This document shows, one piece after another, positions 7,920 to 16,270 of a DNA stretch of 64,000 nt (positions within the stretch are counted from its first letter, which is position 1; the number at the start of each line of letters is the position of its first letter). The stretch is taken from contig JAWKUN010000005.1 of the NCBI GenBank assembly GCA_041398565.1, forward strand, positions 186,001 to 250,000. Reading direction: 5' to 3'. The stretch is from DATGPD01 sp041398565 (GTDB lineage Bacteria; Planctomycetota; UBA1135; UBA2386). The position numbers were made by a program, and so were the translations under genes. Under the pieces are notes generated by a model. The model made no database searches, was not told the origin of the DNA, and was given only the letters and a program-made list of their open reading frames with translations.

Positions 7920-10397
7920 TCAGCGCCGCTCGAAGACCGGCGCGTGCCCACAGCCGAACGCCTGCAGCATGAGGCTGCGGACCCGTTCGGCGAAGTCGAC
8001 GCGGCCGGCTCGCTCCGCGCGGGTCGCCCGCAGCGCCTCGGCGAAGGTCGCGCCCTCGCCGAGGTGACGGTCGAACGACGCCAAGAAGTCGAGATGCGGG
8101 CCGAGCTGCAGCTTGCCCAGCGGTGCCAGGACCGCGGCGACCCCGCGGCGCAACAGGGCTCCCGCGAGCGAGCTGACCAGCGGGAAGTCGCCGCGCACTT
8201 GCACCGTGTCGGCGTGGTCGCAGGCCGAGAGGACCGCGAACGTGGCGGGACGGCGGCGCAGGTGCGCCACGCTCAGCACGCCGTCGGCGCCCGCACCTTC
8301 TGGCGTGAGGGCGACCGTGTTGAACGGACGCCGTCGCCAAGTACCTCGATGCCCATGGGCGATGACGTGCAGCAAGCGCGGCTGCGCTTCCTCGACCTCT
8401 CCCCACGCCGCCGGGGTCGCCGCCTCGTCACAGAGCAGCTTCGGCGGCGCGGGCAACGCGCGCGCACATGCCGCCAGGGCGTCTTCAGGCAGGCGCTCGG
8501 GTGTCGCCCTCAGCCGGGACGCGACCGCCGACGACGGCATCAGGCTGGCCAGGAACAAGACGCCGGTTTCCGCCCCTGACGCCGCCGCCGGCCGCCGCTG
8601 CGGATCGTGGGCCAGCGAGACGGCGTGCGCCACCGGCCAGCGCTCGCCGATCGGCACGCCGTCGCTGCCCGGCACGACCAGAGCATCGAAGGGGAGCGCG
8701 TCGAGCAAGCCCATGGAACACACCGACATCTCGCGCCACGCCGTCAGGCGCTTCGCGAGCGCACTCGGAACCAGCTCGGCCCCGACCTCGCGCATGTCGT
8801 CCCATGCGAGGGTCGTGGCCTCGGTCGCGGCATCCGGCGCGGAGACCGCACAGGCCTGCAGGCGGGCGAGCAAGCGATCTTGGCGACCGCGCAGACGGGA
8901 AGCGGCAGGCAGGGTCTCGATCAGCTCGGCGCCGTGCGCGTCCAGCGCAAAGACGAGCGAGCACGAGCGGCCGGTCACGTACACCAGCAGGCCACCCTCG
9001 GCGCCGGCGAAGTAGGCACGCACGGCATCGACGTCGGCGACCGGCGGCACGTCGAGATCCAGCACGCTTTGCACCTGCAGAAGTCGAGCGAGGACCCGGC
9101 GCCAGCGCGACTCGGCATCGGGCGCCAGTCGCCACTCCAAACGCAACAGCGTCGTCAGCAGCCAGGCGCGGTCGTCGTCCCAGAGGTAGGCGTGGCCGCT
9201 GTCGTCGACCGCCCGGCCCCGCCACGACTCCACCAGGGAGGCGAGATCGGCGGACAAGAACTCGAGCAACGCGACGCCGTCGCGACCCATCGCGCTGCCG
9301 TGGGCAAGCCACGCGTCGGCACAGGCGACGTTCAGCTTGCGCGCTGCGGCTGCGCGCTGCGCCGGATCGTCGAAGGCGGCGACCAGGATCGCGTCGGCGG
9401 CGTCGATCTCCCGACGCAAGGCCGCGGCCGGTGCGTCGGAGAGCAGCAGCGTCTGCACGGCCTTGGCCGCGGCCAAGGCCCGCTGCGACGGTGTCAGGGC
9501 CGGGTCCTCGCGCGACGCCCGCAAGTGCGCCATCGCTTGCTCGCGCAGGGTCGGCACACCGGCCTGCGCCACTCCGAGGTAGAGGCGCGCGAGGGGTTCG
9601 CCGACGAACTCCTCGGCGGCCTCGACCACCTCCACCGCCCAGTCGTGGTCGTCGTAGATCAGCAGCTGGTCGGCGAGCACGAGCAGGCGGTGGAACCGCG
9701 CCTGCGGCGTGGCGACGTCCATGTCGCGCACCCGGCGCACGTCCTCGTCGGCGGCGAGAACGTCGCCCTCGGCCTGGCGGATCATCGCGCGCAAGCTGAG
9801 CAACAAGCACTCCTGGTCCTGCGGATCGCCTGGTCGCCACGACCCGGCGCGCTTGCGCGCCTCGACCACCGCCAGGCCCTCGGCGATGCTGGCCAAGGCC
9901 TCGTCGGGCCGCTCGGCGTGGTGGAGCATCTCGGCCAACAGGAGCCAGTGGTACTCGTACAGCACCCAGTCGGTCGCCACCGAGCGGCGGAAGTCCTGGA
10001 GCTGCCGCAGCGCGTCGTCGGGCCGGCCCTGCGCCCGCAGGGCCGCGGCCACGCTGGCGTTCATGTGCGCGACCTGATCGTGCACCTCGGGCGCGAAGCC
10101 GCCAGCGAGCAGCACGGGCGCAGCCGCCTCCACCTCGTCGGTGGTGAGGTCGCGCGGTTCCGGCGGCTGGGTGAGGCCGCACGGACGCAGCAAGGCCCGC
10201 AGCGCCGGCGGCAACGACGCGATCGGATCCGGCGTTGCTCCGTTTGGCGCGCGCACCGAGGCCGCAGGCTCGGCATCGACGCGCGGCGGCGAGCGGAGTC
10301 GCCACACGACGGCCAAGGCCGCACCCGCCAGCAGCAGGAACACCGCCGCCGCGCTCACGCGCCAGGCCCCGTACTCCGGCCCCGCAGAACCAGGCAC
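7920..10397 (-). CDS. Membrane-anchored CHAT-domain (caspase-like) protein with TPR-like region
   Basis: About 825 residues from a GTG at 10397: one N-terminal membrane helix (VSAAAVFLLLAGAALAVVW), a long helical TPR-like region, and a C-terminal CHAT domain. The expected dyad is present: His681 in HVIAHGHRG and Cys726 in AVLSACDHADT, with GRSCSLVFALD and LPFDALVV as earlier domain strands. CHAT proteins are caspase/separase-like cysteine proteases, and several act in signalling or defence. The frame extends to 10520, but that would overlap the upstream gene by 73 nt with an arginine/histidine-rich sequence, so 10397 is preferred. It is the third gene of an ECF sigma / anti-sigma-like / CHAT cluster. 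Whether it cleaves the anti-sigma-like protein is only a hypothesis. Confidence 0.85.
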   Translation of the reverse strand: MPGSAGPEYGAWRVSAAAVFLLLAGAALAVVWRLRSPPRVDAEPAASVRAPNGATPDPIASLPPALRALLRPCGLTQPPEPRDLTTDEVEAAAPVLLAGGFAPEVHDQVAHMNASVAAALRAQGRPDDALRQLQDFRRSVATDWVLYEYHWLLLAEMLHHAERPDEALASIAEGLAVVEARKRAGSWRPGDPQDQECLLLSLRAMIRQAEGDVLAADEDVRRVRDMDVATPQARFHRLLVLADQLLIYDDHDWAVEVVEAAEEFVGEPLARLYLGVAQAGVPTLREQAMAHLRASREDPALTPSQRALAAAKAVQTLLLSDAPAAALRREIDAADAILVAAFDDPAQRAAAARKLNVACADAWLAHGSAMGRDGVALLEFLSADLASLVESWRGRAVDDSGHAYLWDDDRAWLLTTLLRLEWRLAPDAESRWRRVLARLLQVQSVLDLDVPPVADVDAVRAYFAGAEGGLLVYVTGRSCSLVFALDAHGAELIETLPAASRLRGRQDRLLARLQACAVSAPDAATEATTLAWDDMREVGAELVPSALAKRLTAWREMSVCSMGLLDALPFDALVVPGSDGVPIGERWPVAHAVSLAHDPQRRPAAASGAETGVLFLASLMPSSAVASRLRATPERLPEDALAACARALPAPPKLLCDEAATPAAWGEVEEAQPRLLHVIAHGHRGTWRRRPFNTVALTPEGAGADGVLSVAHLRRRPATFAVLSACDHADTVQVRGDFPLVSSLAGALLRRGVAAVLAPLGKLQLGPHLDFLASFDRHLGEGATFAEALRATRAERAGRVDFAERVRSLMLQAFGCGHAPVFERR

Positions 10398-10447
10398 GCT
10401 CGCGCGCGCAACGGCGATCGCAGCCGGTTGCCGGGGCGCGAGCCTCG

Positions 10448-11083
10448 TCAGTCCTCGAACACCAGGGTGCGTTCGATGCGACGCTCGCGGCCGCCGTCGT
10501 CTTTCCAGGTGATGCTGCATGCGACGCGAGCCGGCATGCTAGCGAGTTCGGCAGCCGGCAAGACCAGCGGCGGCCGCGGACACCGCCAAGTCCGCTCGCC
10601 GATCCGAACCCCGTAACCGCCGAGCGGCCGCGCATCGTCCCACGCCAGCTCGAGCGGCCGCTGGCGCGACACCGCGAGCGGCGTCGACGCGCGCTCGGTG
10701 TCCGTGCCGCCGCCCAGGTAGGTCTGCGGCGACGCACGGCCCAGCCCGGGCGGGCGCATCCACAGCGCCCACCATCCGGCAGCGACGACCACGAGCGCGG
10801 CCACCAGCAGCCACGGCCACCGTGGCCTTGCCGGGCGACGGCCGAGGAGTTCGCGGCGGGCCGTGGCCAGCATCCGATCGCCGGCGCGGGCCAGCTCCGC
10901 CTCGTCGTCTTCTTCGTCTTCCTGGCTCGGAGCGCCCGCGGCGATGGCCGACAGGATCGCCTGCGTCTCCTGCCACCGCCGCGCCAGCTCCGGATCCGCC
11001 GCCAGTGCCCGCCGGGCCTCGGGCGAGGCCGGGTCGAGTTCGCCGGTCGCCAACCGCTGTAACACGCTCTCCTCAGTTCCCAT
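10448..11083 (-). CDS. Anti-sigma-factor-like single-pass membrane protein
   Basis: 211 residues. An N-terminal cytoplasmic helical region (ESVLQRLATGELDP, ARRALAADPELARRWQ) resembles the ends of many anti-sigma domains, followed by an acidic stretch (SQEDEEDDEAEL), a basic patch, one strong membrane helix (WPWLLVAALVVVAAGWW, about 89-109) and an extracytoplasmic beta-rich tail of some 100 residues. The ATG at 11083 has GGGAGAAG just upstream and lies inside the last codons of the sigma gene (11-nt overlap), so the two are translationally coupled. No HxxxCxxC zinc motif is seen, so it is not a classical ZAS anti-sigma factor. Assignment rests on size, topology and position. Confidence 0.72.
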   Translation of the reverse strand: MGTEESVLQRLATGELDPASPEARRALAADPELARRWQETQAILSAIAAGAPSQEDEEDDEAELARAGDRMLATARRELLGRRPARPRWPWLLVAALVVVAAGWWALWMRPPGLGRASPQTYLGGGTDTERASTPLAVSRQRPLELAWDDARPLGGYGVRIGERTWRCPRPPLVLPAAELASMPARVACSITWKDDGGRERRIERTLVFED

Positions 11084-11684
11084 GTTCTTCTCCCAGACGA
11101 CGCGCGCGCGGCGCGACGCTCTCGGGCGCCCCCACCCGCGCGCGCACCCGTTCGACGCCACGATGGAACAACGTCTTCACCGTGGCCGTCTTCTTGCCGA
11201 GCCGCTCGCCGATCTCAGCGAACGGCAGACCCTCGAAGCACCGCAGGCGGATGACCTCGGCTTCGAGGCCGCCCATGGTGCGGACCACCCCGATCACTCG
11301 GTCGACGAATTCGTCGTTGCTCGCCGGTTCCATGCGCTCGTCGGCCACTTCGAAGTCGAGTTCCTCGGTCCTGATCCTGCCGGCGCGGAAGCGGTTCTGC
11401 AGCGTGTACTGGCAGAAGCGGTAGATCCAGGCATCCAGGGAAGCGAGCCCATGGTAGCTGTCGAGGCGCCTGATGATCCCGACGCAGACGTCCTGCTGGA
11501 CGTCGTCGCGATCCGCGGCCGACAAGCGACGCCCCAGACGGCGGAGGATCCGGCCGACGAAAACGGGCACCTGGCGCAAGCGGTCTCCGAGCGCGTCCAC
11601 GGCTTTCGGAGCGCCTCGGTCGGCGTCACGCACGAGCGCGAGGTCGCGGCGCAGCGCGGCCGGGTCGGAGGTGTTGTCGGACAC
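11073..11684 (-). CDS. ECF-family RNA polymerase sigma factor
   Basis: About 203 residues with region 2 (SAADRDDVQQDVCVGIIRRL, SLDAWIYRFCQYTLQNRFR) and region 4 (GGLEAEVIRLRCFEGLPFAE, GERLGKKTATVKTLFHRGVE). The start is uncertain: GTG at 11684 (VSDNTSDPAALRRDLALV) fits the family, while the frame stays open to an ATG-type start at 11774 through basic low-complexity sequence. The gene overlaps the membrane protein gene downstream by 11 nt and heads a three-gene unit with it and the CHAT protein. The expected logic is that the membrane partner holds the sigma factor until a signal frees it. Its promoter should lie in 11685-11916, after the terminator-like hairpin of the preceding operon. Confidence 0.87.
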   Translation of the reverse strand: MSDNTSDPAALRRDLALVRDADRGAPKAVDALGDRLRQVPVFVGRILRRLGRRLSAADRDDVQQDVCVGIIRRLDSYHGLASLDAWIYRFCQYTLQNRFRAGRIRTEELDFEVADERMEPASNDEFVDRVIGVVRTMGGLEAEVIRLRCFEGLPFAEIGERLGKKTATVKTLFHRGVERVRARVGAPESVAPRARRLGEEHGN

Positions 11685-11888
11685 GGGCTTCGTCGAAACG
11701 GCCCGACGCCGCGGGTGGATGGAATCCCACGCGAGCCGCTTCGTGATGCGAACGAGTGGAGCGGACTGGGTCAAGGTCGGTCACGTTCGGCGGTCGGAAT
11801 CCACACCCCGGCCTCTGTCCGACACCGACCTCGGGACTCACAAATCCGGAACGCCATGCGCGGCCGCGGCCGACCAGGGCACCCTCGA

Positions 11889-11910
11889 GGCCGCGAACCG
11901 CCTCGCGGCC
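11889..11910 (-). terminator. Hairpin just past the histidine kinase stop
   Basis: Perfect 8-bp inverted repeat GGCCGCGA / TCGCGGCC around a 6-nt loop, 7 nt downstream of the kinase stop codon on the minus strand. There is no U-run, so it would be a U-less or processing-type terminator for the tusA-dsrE-kinase operon. Confidence 0.45.
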
Positions 11911-11916
11911 GGCGCG

Positions 11917-13632
11917 TCACACGACGGCTGGCCGGCGGAACCGCCGCAGCGCCATGTGAAGGTCGGCGGCTCGCAGCGGCTTGGCCAGGAGGTCGTCCAT
12001 CCCGGCCGCCAGACACTGCTCCTTGTGTCCGAGCAGGGCGTTGGCAGTGAGCGCCAGGATCGGCGTGTGCCGCCCCGCCCCCTCGGCAGCGCGGATCGCC
12101 GCCGTGGCGGCGTAGCCGTCGAGGCCGGGCATGTGGCAGTCCATGAGCACGAGGTCGAACGTCGCGTGCGCGGCGGCCTCGACTGCCGCCTGCCCGTTCT
12201 CCACACAGACCACGTGACAGCCGAGACGCGCGAGCTGTGCCGCGACGACCACTCGGTTGACCTCGGTGTCCTCCGCCACGAGGACCCGCATGCCGGCGAT
12301 GTCCACGTCCTTCGACGCTCTTGTGGGCTCCGGCTCCGCGCTCGGCTCTTCCAACACCGCTCGTCGTAGCAGCGACGGCCGCAGCGGCTGCTGCAGGAAG
12401 GTGAAGGCCGCGCAGCGATCGCCGCGCTCGGCGGCACCCGGGGCCCCCCGCACCAGGAACACGGTGCGCGGCAGTCGAGGCCCGTGCAGGCGACGCAGCG
12501 CCTCGCTCTCGGCGCGCCCATCGCCGTCGCACTCGATCACCAGCAGCTCCGCGTCGGCGACGTCGCACGCGTCGGCGACGAAGCCGAGCGACGCCAGGTG
12601 CTGGCGCAGACGCGGGGCGGTGCGCGCGCCGGCTCGCACCAACGCCCGGCGGCGACCGGGTGTCGCCACCTCCGGCCGCCACGCGCAGGGCGCGCAATCG
12701 TGCGCGTTCCCAGCCGCGCAAACCGGCAGCGGCGAAACGACGGTTTGCACGGGCAAGTGCACGCGGAAGGTAGTGCCTTCTCCGGCGACGCTGCTCATCT
12801 CCAGCTCCCCGCCCATGGCGGCCAGCAGGTGCCTGCAGATCACCAAGCCCAAGCCGGTGCCACCGAAACGGCGCGTCGTCGAGGCATCCGCCTGCACGAA
12901 CGGCTCGAACAGACGTGCCGCCACGTCGTCGGGGATGCCGCAGCCGGTGTCCCGCACCTCGATCTCCAACGTCGGCGGCGTGCCGCAACAGCGCGCGGCT
13001 AGAGCCACCTCGCCGGCGCTGGTGAACTTCAGGGCGTTGCTGGCGAGGTTCTGCAACACCTGGCGCAGGCGCAGTGGATCGCCCAGGATGCGGCGCGGCA
13101 CGCTGCAGTCGAGGTCGAAGTCGAAGGCGATCGCCTTGGCGTCGGCACCCACCTGCATGTGCTGGGCGGTGTCCTCGAGCAGGCGCCACAGATCGACCTC
13201 GACGCGCTCCAGCTCGACGCGCCCGGCCTCGATCTTGGAGAAGTCGAGGAGCTGGTTGATGAGCTCGAGGAAACTGTCGGTGGTGCGCACGATCGCGTCG
13301 ACGTAGTCGCGCTGCGTCGGCCGCAACGGGCTGTCGCGCAGCAACTCCGCCATGCCGACGATGCCACTGAGCGGCGTGCGGAGCTCGTGGCTCATGTTGG
13401 CGAGGAATCGACTCTTCTGCCGCGACGCTTCCTCGGCGCGCTGCAGCGCGGCCTCGACCTCGCGGTTCTTGGCCTGCAGCTCGCGCTCGCGAGCCTCGTG
13501 CACCTCGACCATCTGCAGCGCGGCGTGGACATTGGCGGTGGCCACGTCCTCGGCTTGGCGGTGCAAGCGGACGTTCTCGGCCTCGAGCTCCGCGATCCGG
13601 CGCTGCAGGGTCTCGGACGAGGGCTCCGCCAT
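11917..13632 (-). CDS. Soluble hybrid histidine kinase with C-terminal receiver domain
   Basis: 571 residues, no membrane helix. Order: coiled coil (about 1-70, leucine/glutamate-rich), HisKA with phospho-acceptor His82 (SHELRTPLSG), HATPase with N box (NLASNALKFT), G1 box (DTGCGIP) and FGGTGLGL, a linker with a cysteine cluster (Cys305, Cys313, Cys316), a degenerate receiver-like segment (about 330-440), and a true receiver with Asp498 (LMDCHMPGLDG) and conserved ALTAN and KP. A further Cys pair is at 215-216. No input domain is recognised, so it may sense through a partner. The ATG at 13632 has AGCAGG upstream and lies 8 nt after the dsrE stop, so it is the last gene of the sulfur-relay operon. 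Output partner unknown. Confidence 0.9.
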   Translation of the reverse strand: MAEPSSETLQRRIAELEAENVRLHRQAEDVATANVHAALQMVEVHEARERELQAKNREVEAALQRAEEASRQKSRFLANMSHELRTPLSGIVGMAELLRDSPLRPTQRDYVDAIVRTTDSFLELINQLLDFSKIEAGRVELERVEVDLWRLLEDTAQHMQVGADAKAIAFDFDLDCSVPRRILGDPLRLRQVLQNLASNALKFTSAGEVALAARCCGTPPTLEIEVRDTGCGIPDDVAARLFEPFVQADASTTRRFGGTGLGLVICRHLLAAMGGELEMSSVAGEGTTFRVHLPVQTVVSPLPVCAAGNAHDCAPCAWRPEVATPGRRRALVRAGARTAPRLRQHLASLGFVADACDVADAELLVIECDGDGRAESEALRRLHGPRLPRTVFLVRGAPGAAERGDRCAAFTFLQQPLRPSLLRRAVLEEPSAEPEPTRASKDVDIAGMRVLVAEDTEVNRVVVAAQLARLGCHVVCVENGQAAVEAAAHATFDLVLMDCHMPGLDGYAATAAIRAAEGAGRHTPILALTANALLGHKEQCLAAGMDDLLAKPLRAADLHMALRRFRRPAVV

Positions 13633-13640
13633 GGCCTGCT

Positions 13641-14012
13641 CTAGAACGTGACGGTCGGCACCCCGGACGCCACCTGCTCCATCAGCGTCGCCAGCCCCAC
13701 CAGTTCGATTCCCGGCGCCGTGGCGATCTTGGCCTCACCCTGCGTCCCGCACTTGTCGAGGGCGCAGGCCGAACAGCACACGACGCTGGCCCCCATCGAC
13801 GCCAGCTGATCCATCAACCCGTACACGGTCTCGCCGCACACGTAGCGCCGCGACTCGCAGGCCCACACGGTGGCATCGAGGGTGAGGAACACCGTGACAC
13901 CGAGACCGCTGGCGACGGCGGCCAGCGCCGCCTCCAGCGCGAAGCGCGCGCGAGTCGGGTCCTTGGGCCCCGTCGTCACCACCACCTGCAGGCGTCTGGG
14001 GTTCTCGCCCAC
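13641..14012 (-). CDS. Cysteine-rich DsrE/DsrF-family protein
   Basis: 123 residues from a GTG at 14012, one base after the stop of the preceding gene. The fold signature is an N-terminal beta strand (LQVVVTTGPKD) and helix (ARFALEAALAAVASG), a second strand (VTVFLTLDA), then a segment GETVYGLMDQLASMGASVV. It is unusually rich in cysteine: WACESRRYVC, VVCCSAC and ALDKC give six. DsrE-family proteins accept and pass persulfide sulfur, often from TusA. The open frame continues upstream inside the other dsrE gene, but the GTG gives tight coupling and the family's usual length. Exact subfamily not resolved. It is followed after 8 nt by the histidine kinase gene. Confidence 0.82.
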   Translation of the reverse strand: MGENPRRLQVVVTTGPKDPTRARFALEAALAAVASGLGVTVFLTLDATVWACESRRYVCGETVYGLMDQLASMGASVVCCSACALDKCGTQGEAKIATAPGIELVGLATLMEQVASGVPTVTF

Positions 14013-14013
14013 G

Positions 14014-14532
14014 TCAGACCACCATCGCCACTTCGGCGGCGGTCGCACTGGCGAGACACTGGGCGACACCGCCGAAGGTGACGCCCGCCAGCATCTCCTC
14101 GCGCCGGAAGCCCATGAGCTCCATCGAGGTCTCGCATACGACGATCTCCACACCGAGCGCCTGCGCCGCGGCGATCTGCTCCTCGAGCGACGCGACGTTC
14201 TGGCGTCGCATGCGCCAGCGGATCAGCTTCGGCCCCATGCCCGCGAAGTTGAGGCGCGACATCGGCAGGGCCTCGGTGCCGCGCGGGATCATCCAGCCGA
14301 ACATGCGCTCGATCAGGTTCTTCCCGCCCGTGCGTCGGTCGGTGCGCAGCGCCGCCAGCGACCAGAAGGTGAAGAACATCGTCGTCTTCAACCCGCTCGC
14401 GGCGGCGCCGGTGGCGAGAGTGAACGCCATCAACAGGCGATCCAGCTCGCCGCTGAACACCACGAACGAGGCACTCTTCGACGTCGCCTCGCCGCCCACC
14501 GCCGCGGCCGCTGCCGGCATCGTGCAGGTCAT
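14014..14532 (-). CDS. DsrE2-like sulfur-carrier family protein
   Basis: 172 residues, resembling the DsrE/DsrF/DsrH-like 'DsrE2' group that usually accompanies tusA. The N-terminal strand-helix (SASFVVFSGELDRLLMAFTL), the strand TTMFFTFWSLAAL and the segment LNFAGMGPKLIRWRMRRQ are visible. The likely sulfur-binding cysteine is Cys133 in VEIVVCETSMELMGF. No convincing membrane pair is seen, so it fits the soluble form. Its ATG overlaps the tusA stop (ATGA), and its own stop is one base from the next gene, so all three sulfur-relay proteins are made as a unit. In sulfur-oxidising bacteria TusA and DsrE2 handle cytoplasmic sulfane sulfur; no oxidation genes lie nearby here. Confidence 0.82.
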   Translation of the reverse strand: MTCTMPAAAAAVGGEATSKSASFVVFSGELDRLLMAFTLATGAAASGLKTTMFFTFWSLAALRTDRRTGGKNLIERMFGWMIPRGTEALPMSRLNFAGMGPKLIRWRMRRQNVASLEEQIAAAQALGVEIVVCETSMELMGFRREEMLAGVTFGGVAQCLASATAAEVAMVV

Positions 14533-14765
14533 GGTGCCACCTTCTTGCGCACGCGCACCTGCTTCACCGGGCCGTCTTGCTCGTCCTCGATCGGGTTGCC
14601 GCTCATGCGCGACCAGGCACGCACGTCGGCCAGGAAAGCGGGATCGGTCGCCTCCACCAGAAGCTCGTCACCGGGGGCCAGAGTGCGCAGGGCCATGGCC
14701 ATCTGCACGATGGGCATCGGACACCGCATCTCCCGGCAATCGAGTCGGCGCACCCCGTCGGACAT
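14529..14765 (-). CDS. tusA: TusA/SirA-family sulfur carrier protein
   Basis: 78 residues, the normal size for TusA. The family motif is MRCPMPIVQMA, with Cys15 of the CPxP motif as the persulfide carrier, followed by the strand-helix DELLVEATDPAFLADVRAWS and a C-terminal strand (KQVRVRKKV). It carries sulfur between a cysteine desulfurase or rhodanese and an acceptor. It is the first gene of the operon; its stop overlaps the next start as ATGA. In many genomes tusA serves tRNA 2-thiouridine synthesis, but with DsrE2 neighbours it usually serves sulfane-sulfur metabolism. The final acceptor here is unknown. Confidence 0.9.
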   Translation of the reverse strand: MSDGVRRLDCREMRCPMPIVQMAMALRTLAPGDELLVEATDPAFLADVRAWSRMSGNPIEDEQDGPVKQVRVRKKVAP

Positions 14766-15019
14766 GAGGTGGACTTCGGCTGGCCGCGGCGCCGGCTTGA
14801 CTCCCTGGATGGGACTCTCGCGACGGGCGCCGACAGAACCTCGCCTGGCTCGGCCAGTCCACTCTGGTTTCCCGAGGTGTCCTTGCCGTGGGCCTGATCC
14901 GCCTGCCCGCGGGTCGAGCCCCGGCCGGGACGCGCGCGGCGAAGCCGCCGGGTGGACCTGATGCGGCGGAGATCAAGGCCACGGGGACGAGTTGCCGAAG
15001 TACGGGTGGAGGCGCGAAG

Positions 15020-15667
15020 TTGGCGTTGGTCTCGCACGAAGAGCAAGTGGCAGGCGTGGCGTGTGCAGTGCCGCCGGTGCTGCACGTCGGTAGCGGCAAG
15101 CAGTTCCACCCCGACTGGCTGAACCTCGACGTCGACCCACGCTGGGGACCCGACGTGGTGTTCGACCTCAACCGGCCACTGCCGCGTGGCGAGCTGGCCG
15201 TGCACACCAAGCGCTTCGGCCCTGTCCTGCTCGGGCCCGAGACCTTCGCCGAGATCGTCGCCCAGGACGTGCTGGAGCACATCCGCGACCTCACGACGGC
15301 GATGACCACCCTGCTCGGCTGGCTCCGGGACGGAGGCGTGTTCAAGATCGCCGTGCCCTACGACCTGTCGCTGGGCGCGTGGTCGGATCCGACGCACCTG
15401 CGCGCCTTCAACGAGCGGAGCTTCGAGTACTACACCAACTGGGCGTGGTACCTGGGCTGGCGCACGCACCACTTCCGCCTGCTGCGGATGGACTTCGTGA
15501 CCAACGAGTACGGGCAGAAGCTGGTCGCCGAGGGCAAGACCCTCGCCGAAGTCGCGCGCACGCCGCGCGCCGTCGACCAGCTCTACGTCGAACTGGTCAA
15601 GCAGCCGATGAGCGAGGCGGCGCGGGCGATGATCGCGCGCCTGGACGAGCGCATCCCGGGGCGGTAA
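15020..15667 (+). CDS. Class I SAM-dependent methyltransferase-like protein
   Basis: 215 residues from a TTG at 15020 supported by GGAGG seven bases upstream; the frame is open back to 14888 but that extension is low-complexity. The N-terminus VLHVGSGKQFHPDWLNLD is the motif I / motif II region of predicted methyltransferases that methylate sugars or small molecules, and IVAQDVLEHIRDLTTAM is motif IV with the usual DVLEH. The C-terminal half (LRAFNERSFEYYTNWAWYLG) is the substrate part of this subgroup. It diverges from tusA and precedes a GNAT gene. Substrate unknown; such proteins often act in cell-surface glycan synthesis. Confidence 0.78.
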   Translation: MALVSHEEQVAGVACAVPPVLHVGSGKQFHPDWLNLDVDPRWGPDVVFDLNRPLPRGELAVHTKRFGPVLLGPETFAEIVAQDVLEHIRDLTTAMTTLLGWLRDGGVFKIAVPYDLSLGAWSDPTHLRAFNERSFEYYTNWAWYLGWRTHHFRLLRMDFVTNEYGQKLVAEGKTLAEVARTPRAVDQLYVELVKQPMSEAARAMIARLDERIPGR

Positions 15668-15732
15668 GCGCGCCGGACGCGAACCCACCGACGGTGGAGA
15701 CCGCGGCGACGCCGGCGCACAATGCCGGGCCG

Positions 15733-16197
15733 ATGCCCACCATCGAGTTCCGTCGCGACGATCTCTCCGGCGAGCCGACGCGCGCCCTGGTGGCGCGCCA
15801 CCTGCGAGGCATGCACGAGCATTCGCCGCCCGAAGCCGTGCGCGCCTTCGACATCGACAAGCTGCGCGGCGCGGACGTCACGTTCTGGTCGGCGTGGATC
15901 GGCAGCGAGATCGCCGGCTGCGGCGCGCTCAAGCGCCTCGCGGCCACCGAGGGCGAGATCAAGTCGATGCGGGTCGCCGACGCTTTCCTGGGCCAGGGAG
16001 TGGGCCGCGCCATCCTCGAACACCTGCTGCAGCAAGCGCGGGCACAGGGCATGCTTCGCCTGTGGCTCGAGACTGGCTCCTCGCCGGCGTTCGTGCCGGC
16101 GCAGCGGCTGTACGAGAGTGCCGGGTTCGTCCGCTGCGCGGCCTTCACCGGCTACGTCGACAACGAGTTCAGCGTGTTCATGACCCGCGAGATCTGA
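15733..16197 (+). CDS. GNAT-family N-acetyltransferase
   Basis: 154 residues. The acetyl-CoA-binding motif A is KSMRVADAFLGQGVGRAILE, with QGVGR as the pyrophosphate loop, followed by motif B (RLWLETGSSPAFVPAQRLYE, SAGF). ATG at 15733 (MPTIEFRRDDLSG) starts a full-length family member; the frame is open further upstream without similarity to GNAT. It transfers acetyl from acetyl-CoA to an amine, perhaps a small molecule or protein N-terminus; the substrate cannot be told. It lies 65 nt after the methyltransferase gene on the same strand. Confidence 0.88.
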   Translation: MPTIEFRRDDLSGEPTRALVARHLRGMHEHSPPEAVRAFDIDKLRGADVTFWSAWIGSEIAGCGALKRLAATEGEIKSMRVADAFLGQGVGRAILEHLLQQARAQGMLRLWLETGSSPAFVPAQRLYESAGFVRCAAFTGYVDNEFSVFMTREI

Positions 16198-16270
16198 CCT
16201 CGAAGGCCGACGCACGGCTCCGGGCTCGACGGCGCCGCTCGGGAATCCTCCCCGACCTGCATCGAATCCG

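Noticed and set aside
8607..10616. Plus-strand frame of 669 codons opposite the CHAT gene
   Set aside because: No motif, and the CHAT dyad and membrane helix are on the minus strand.
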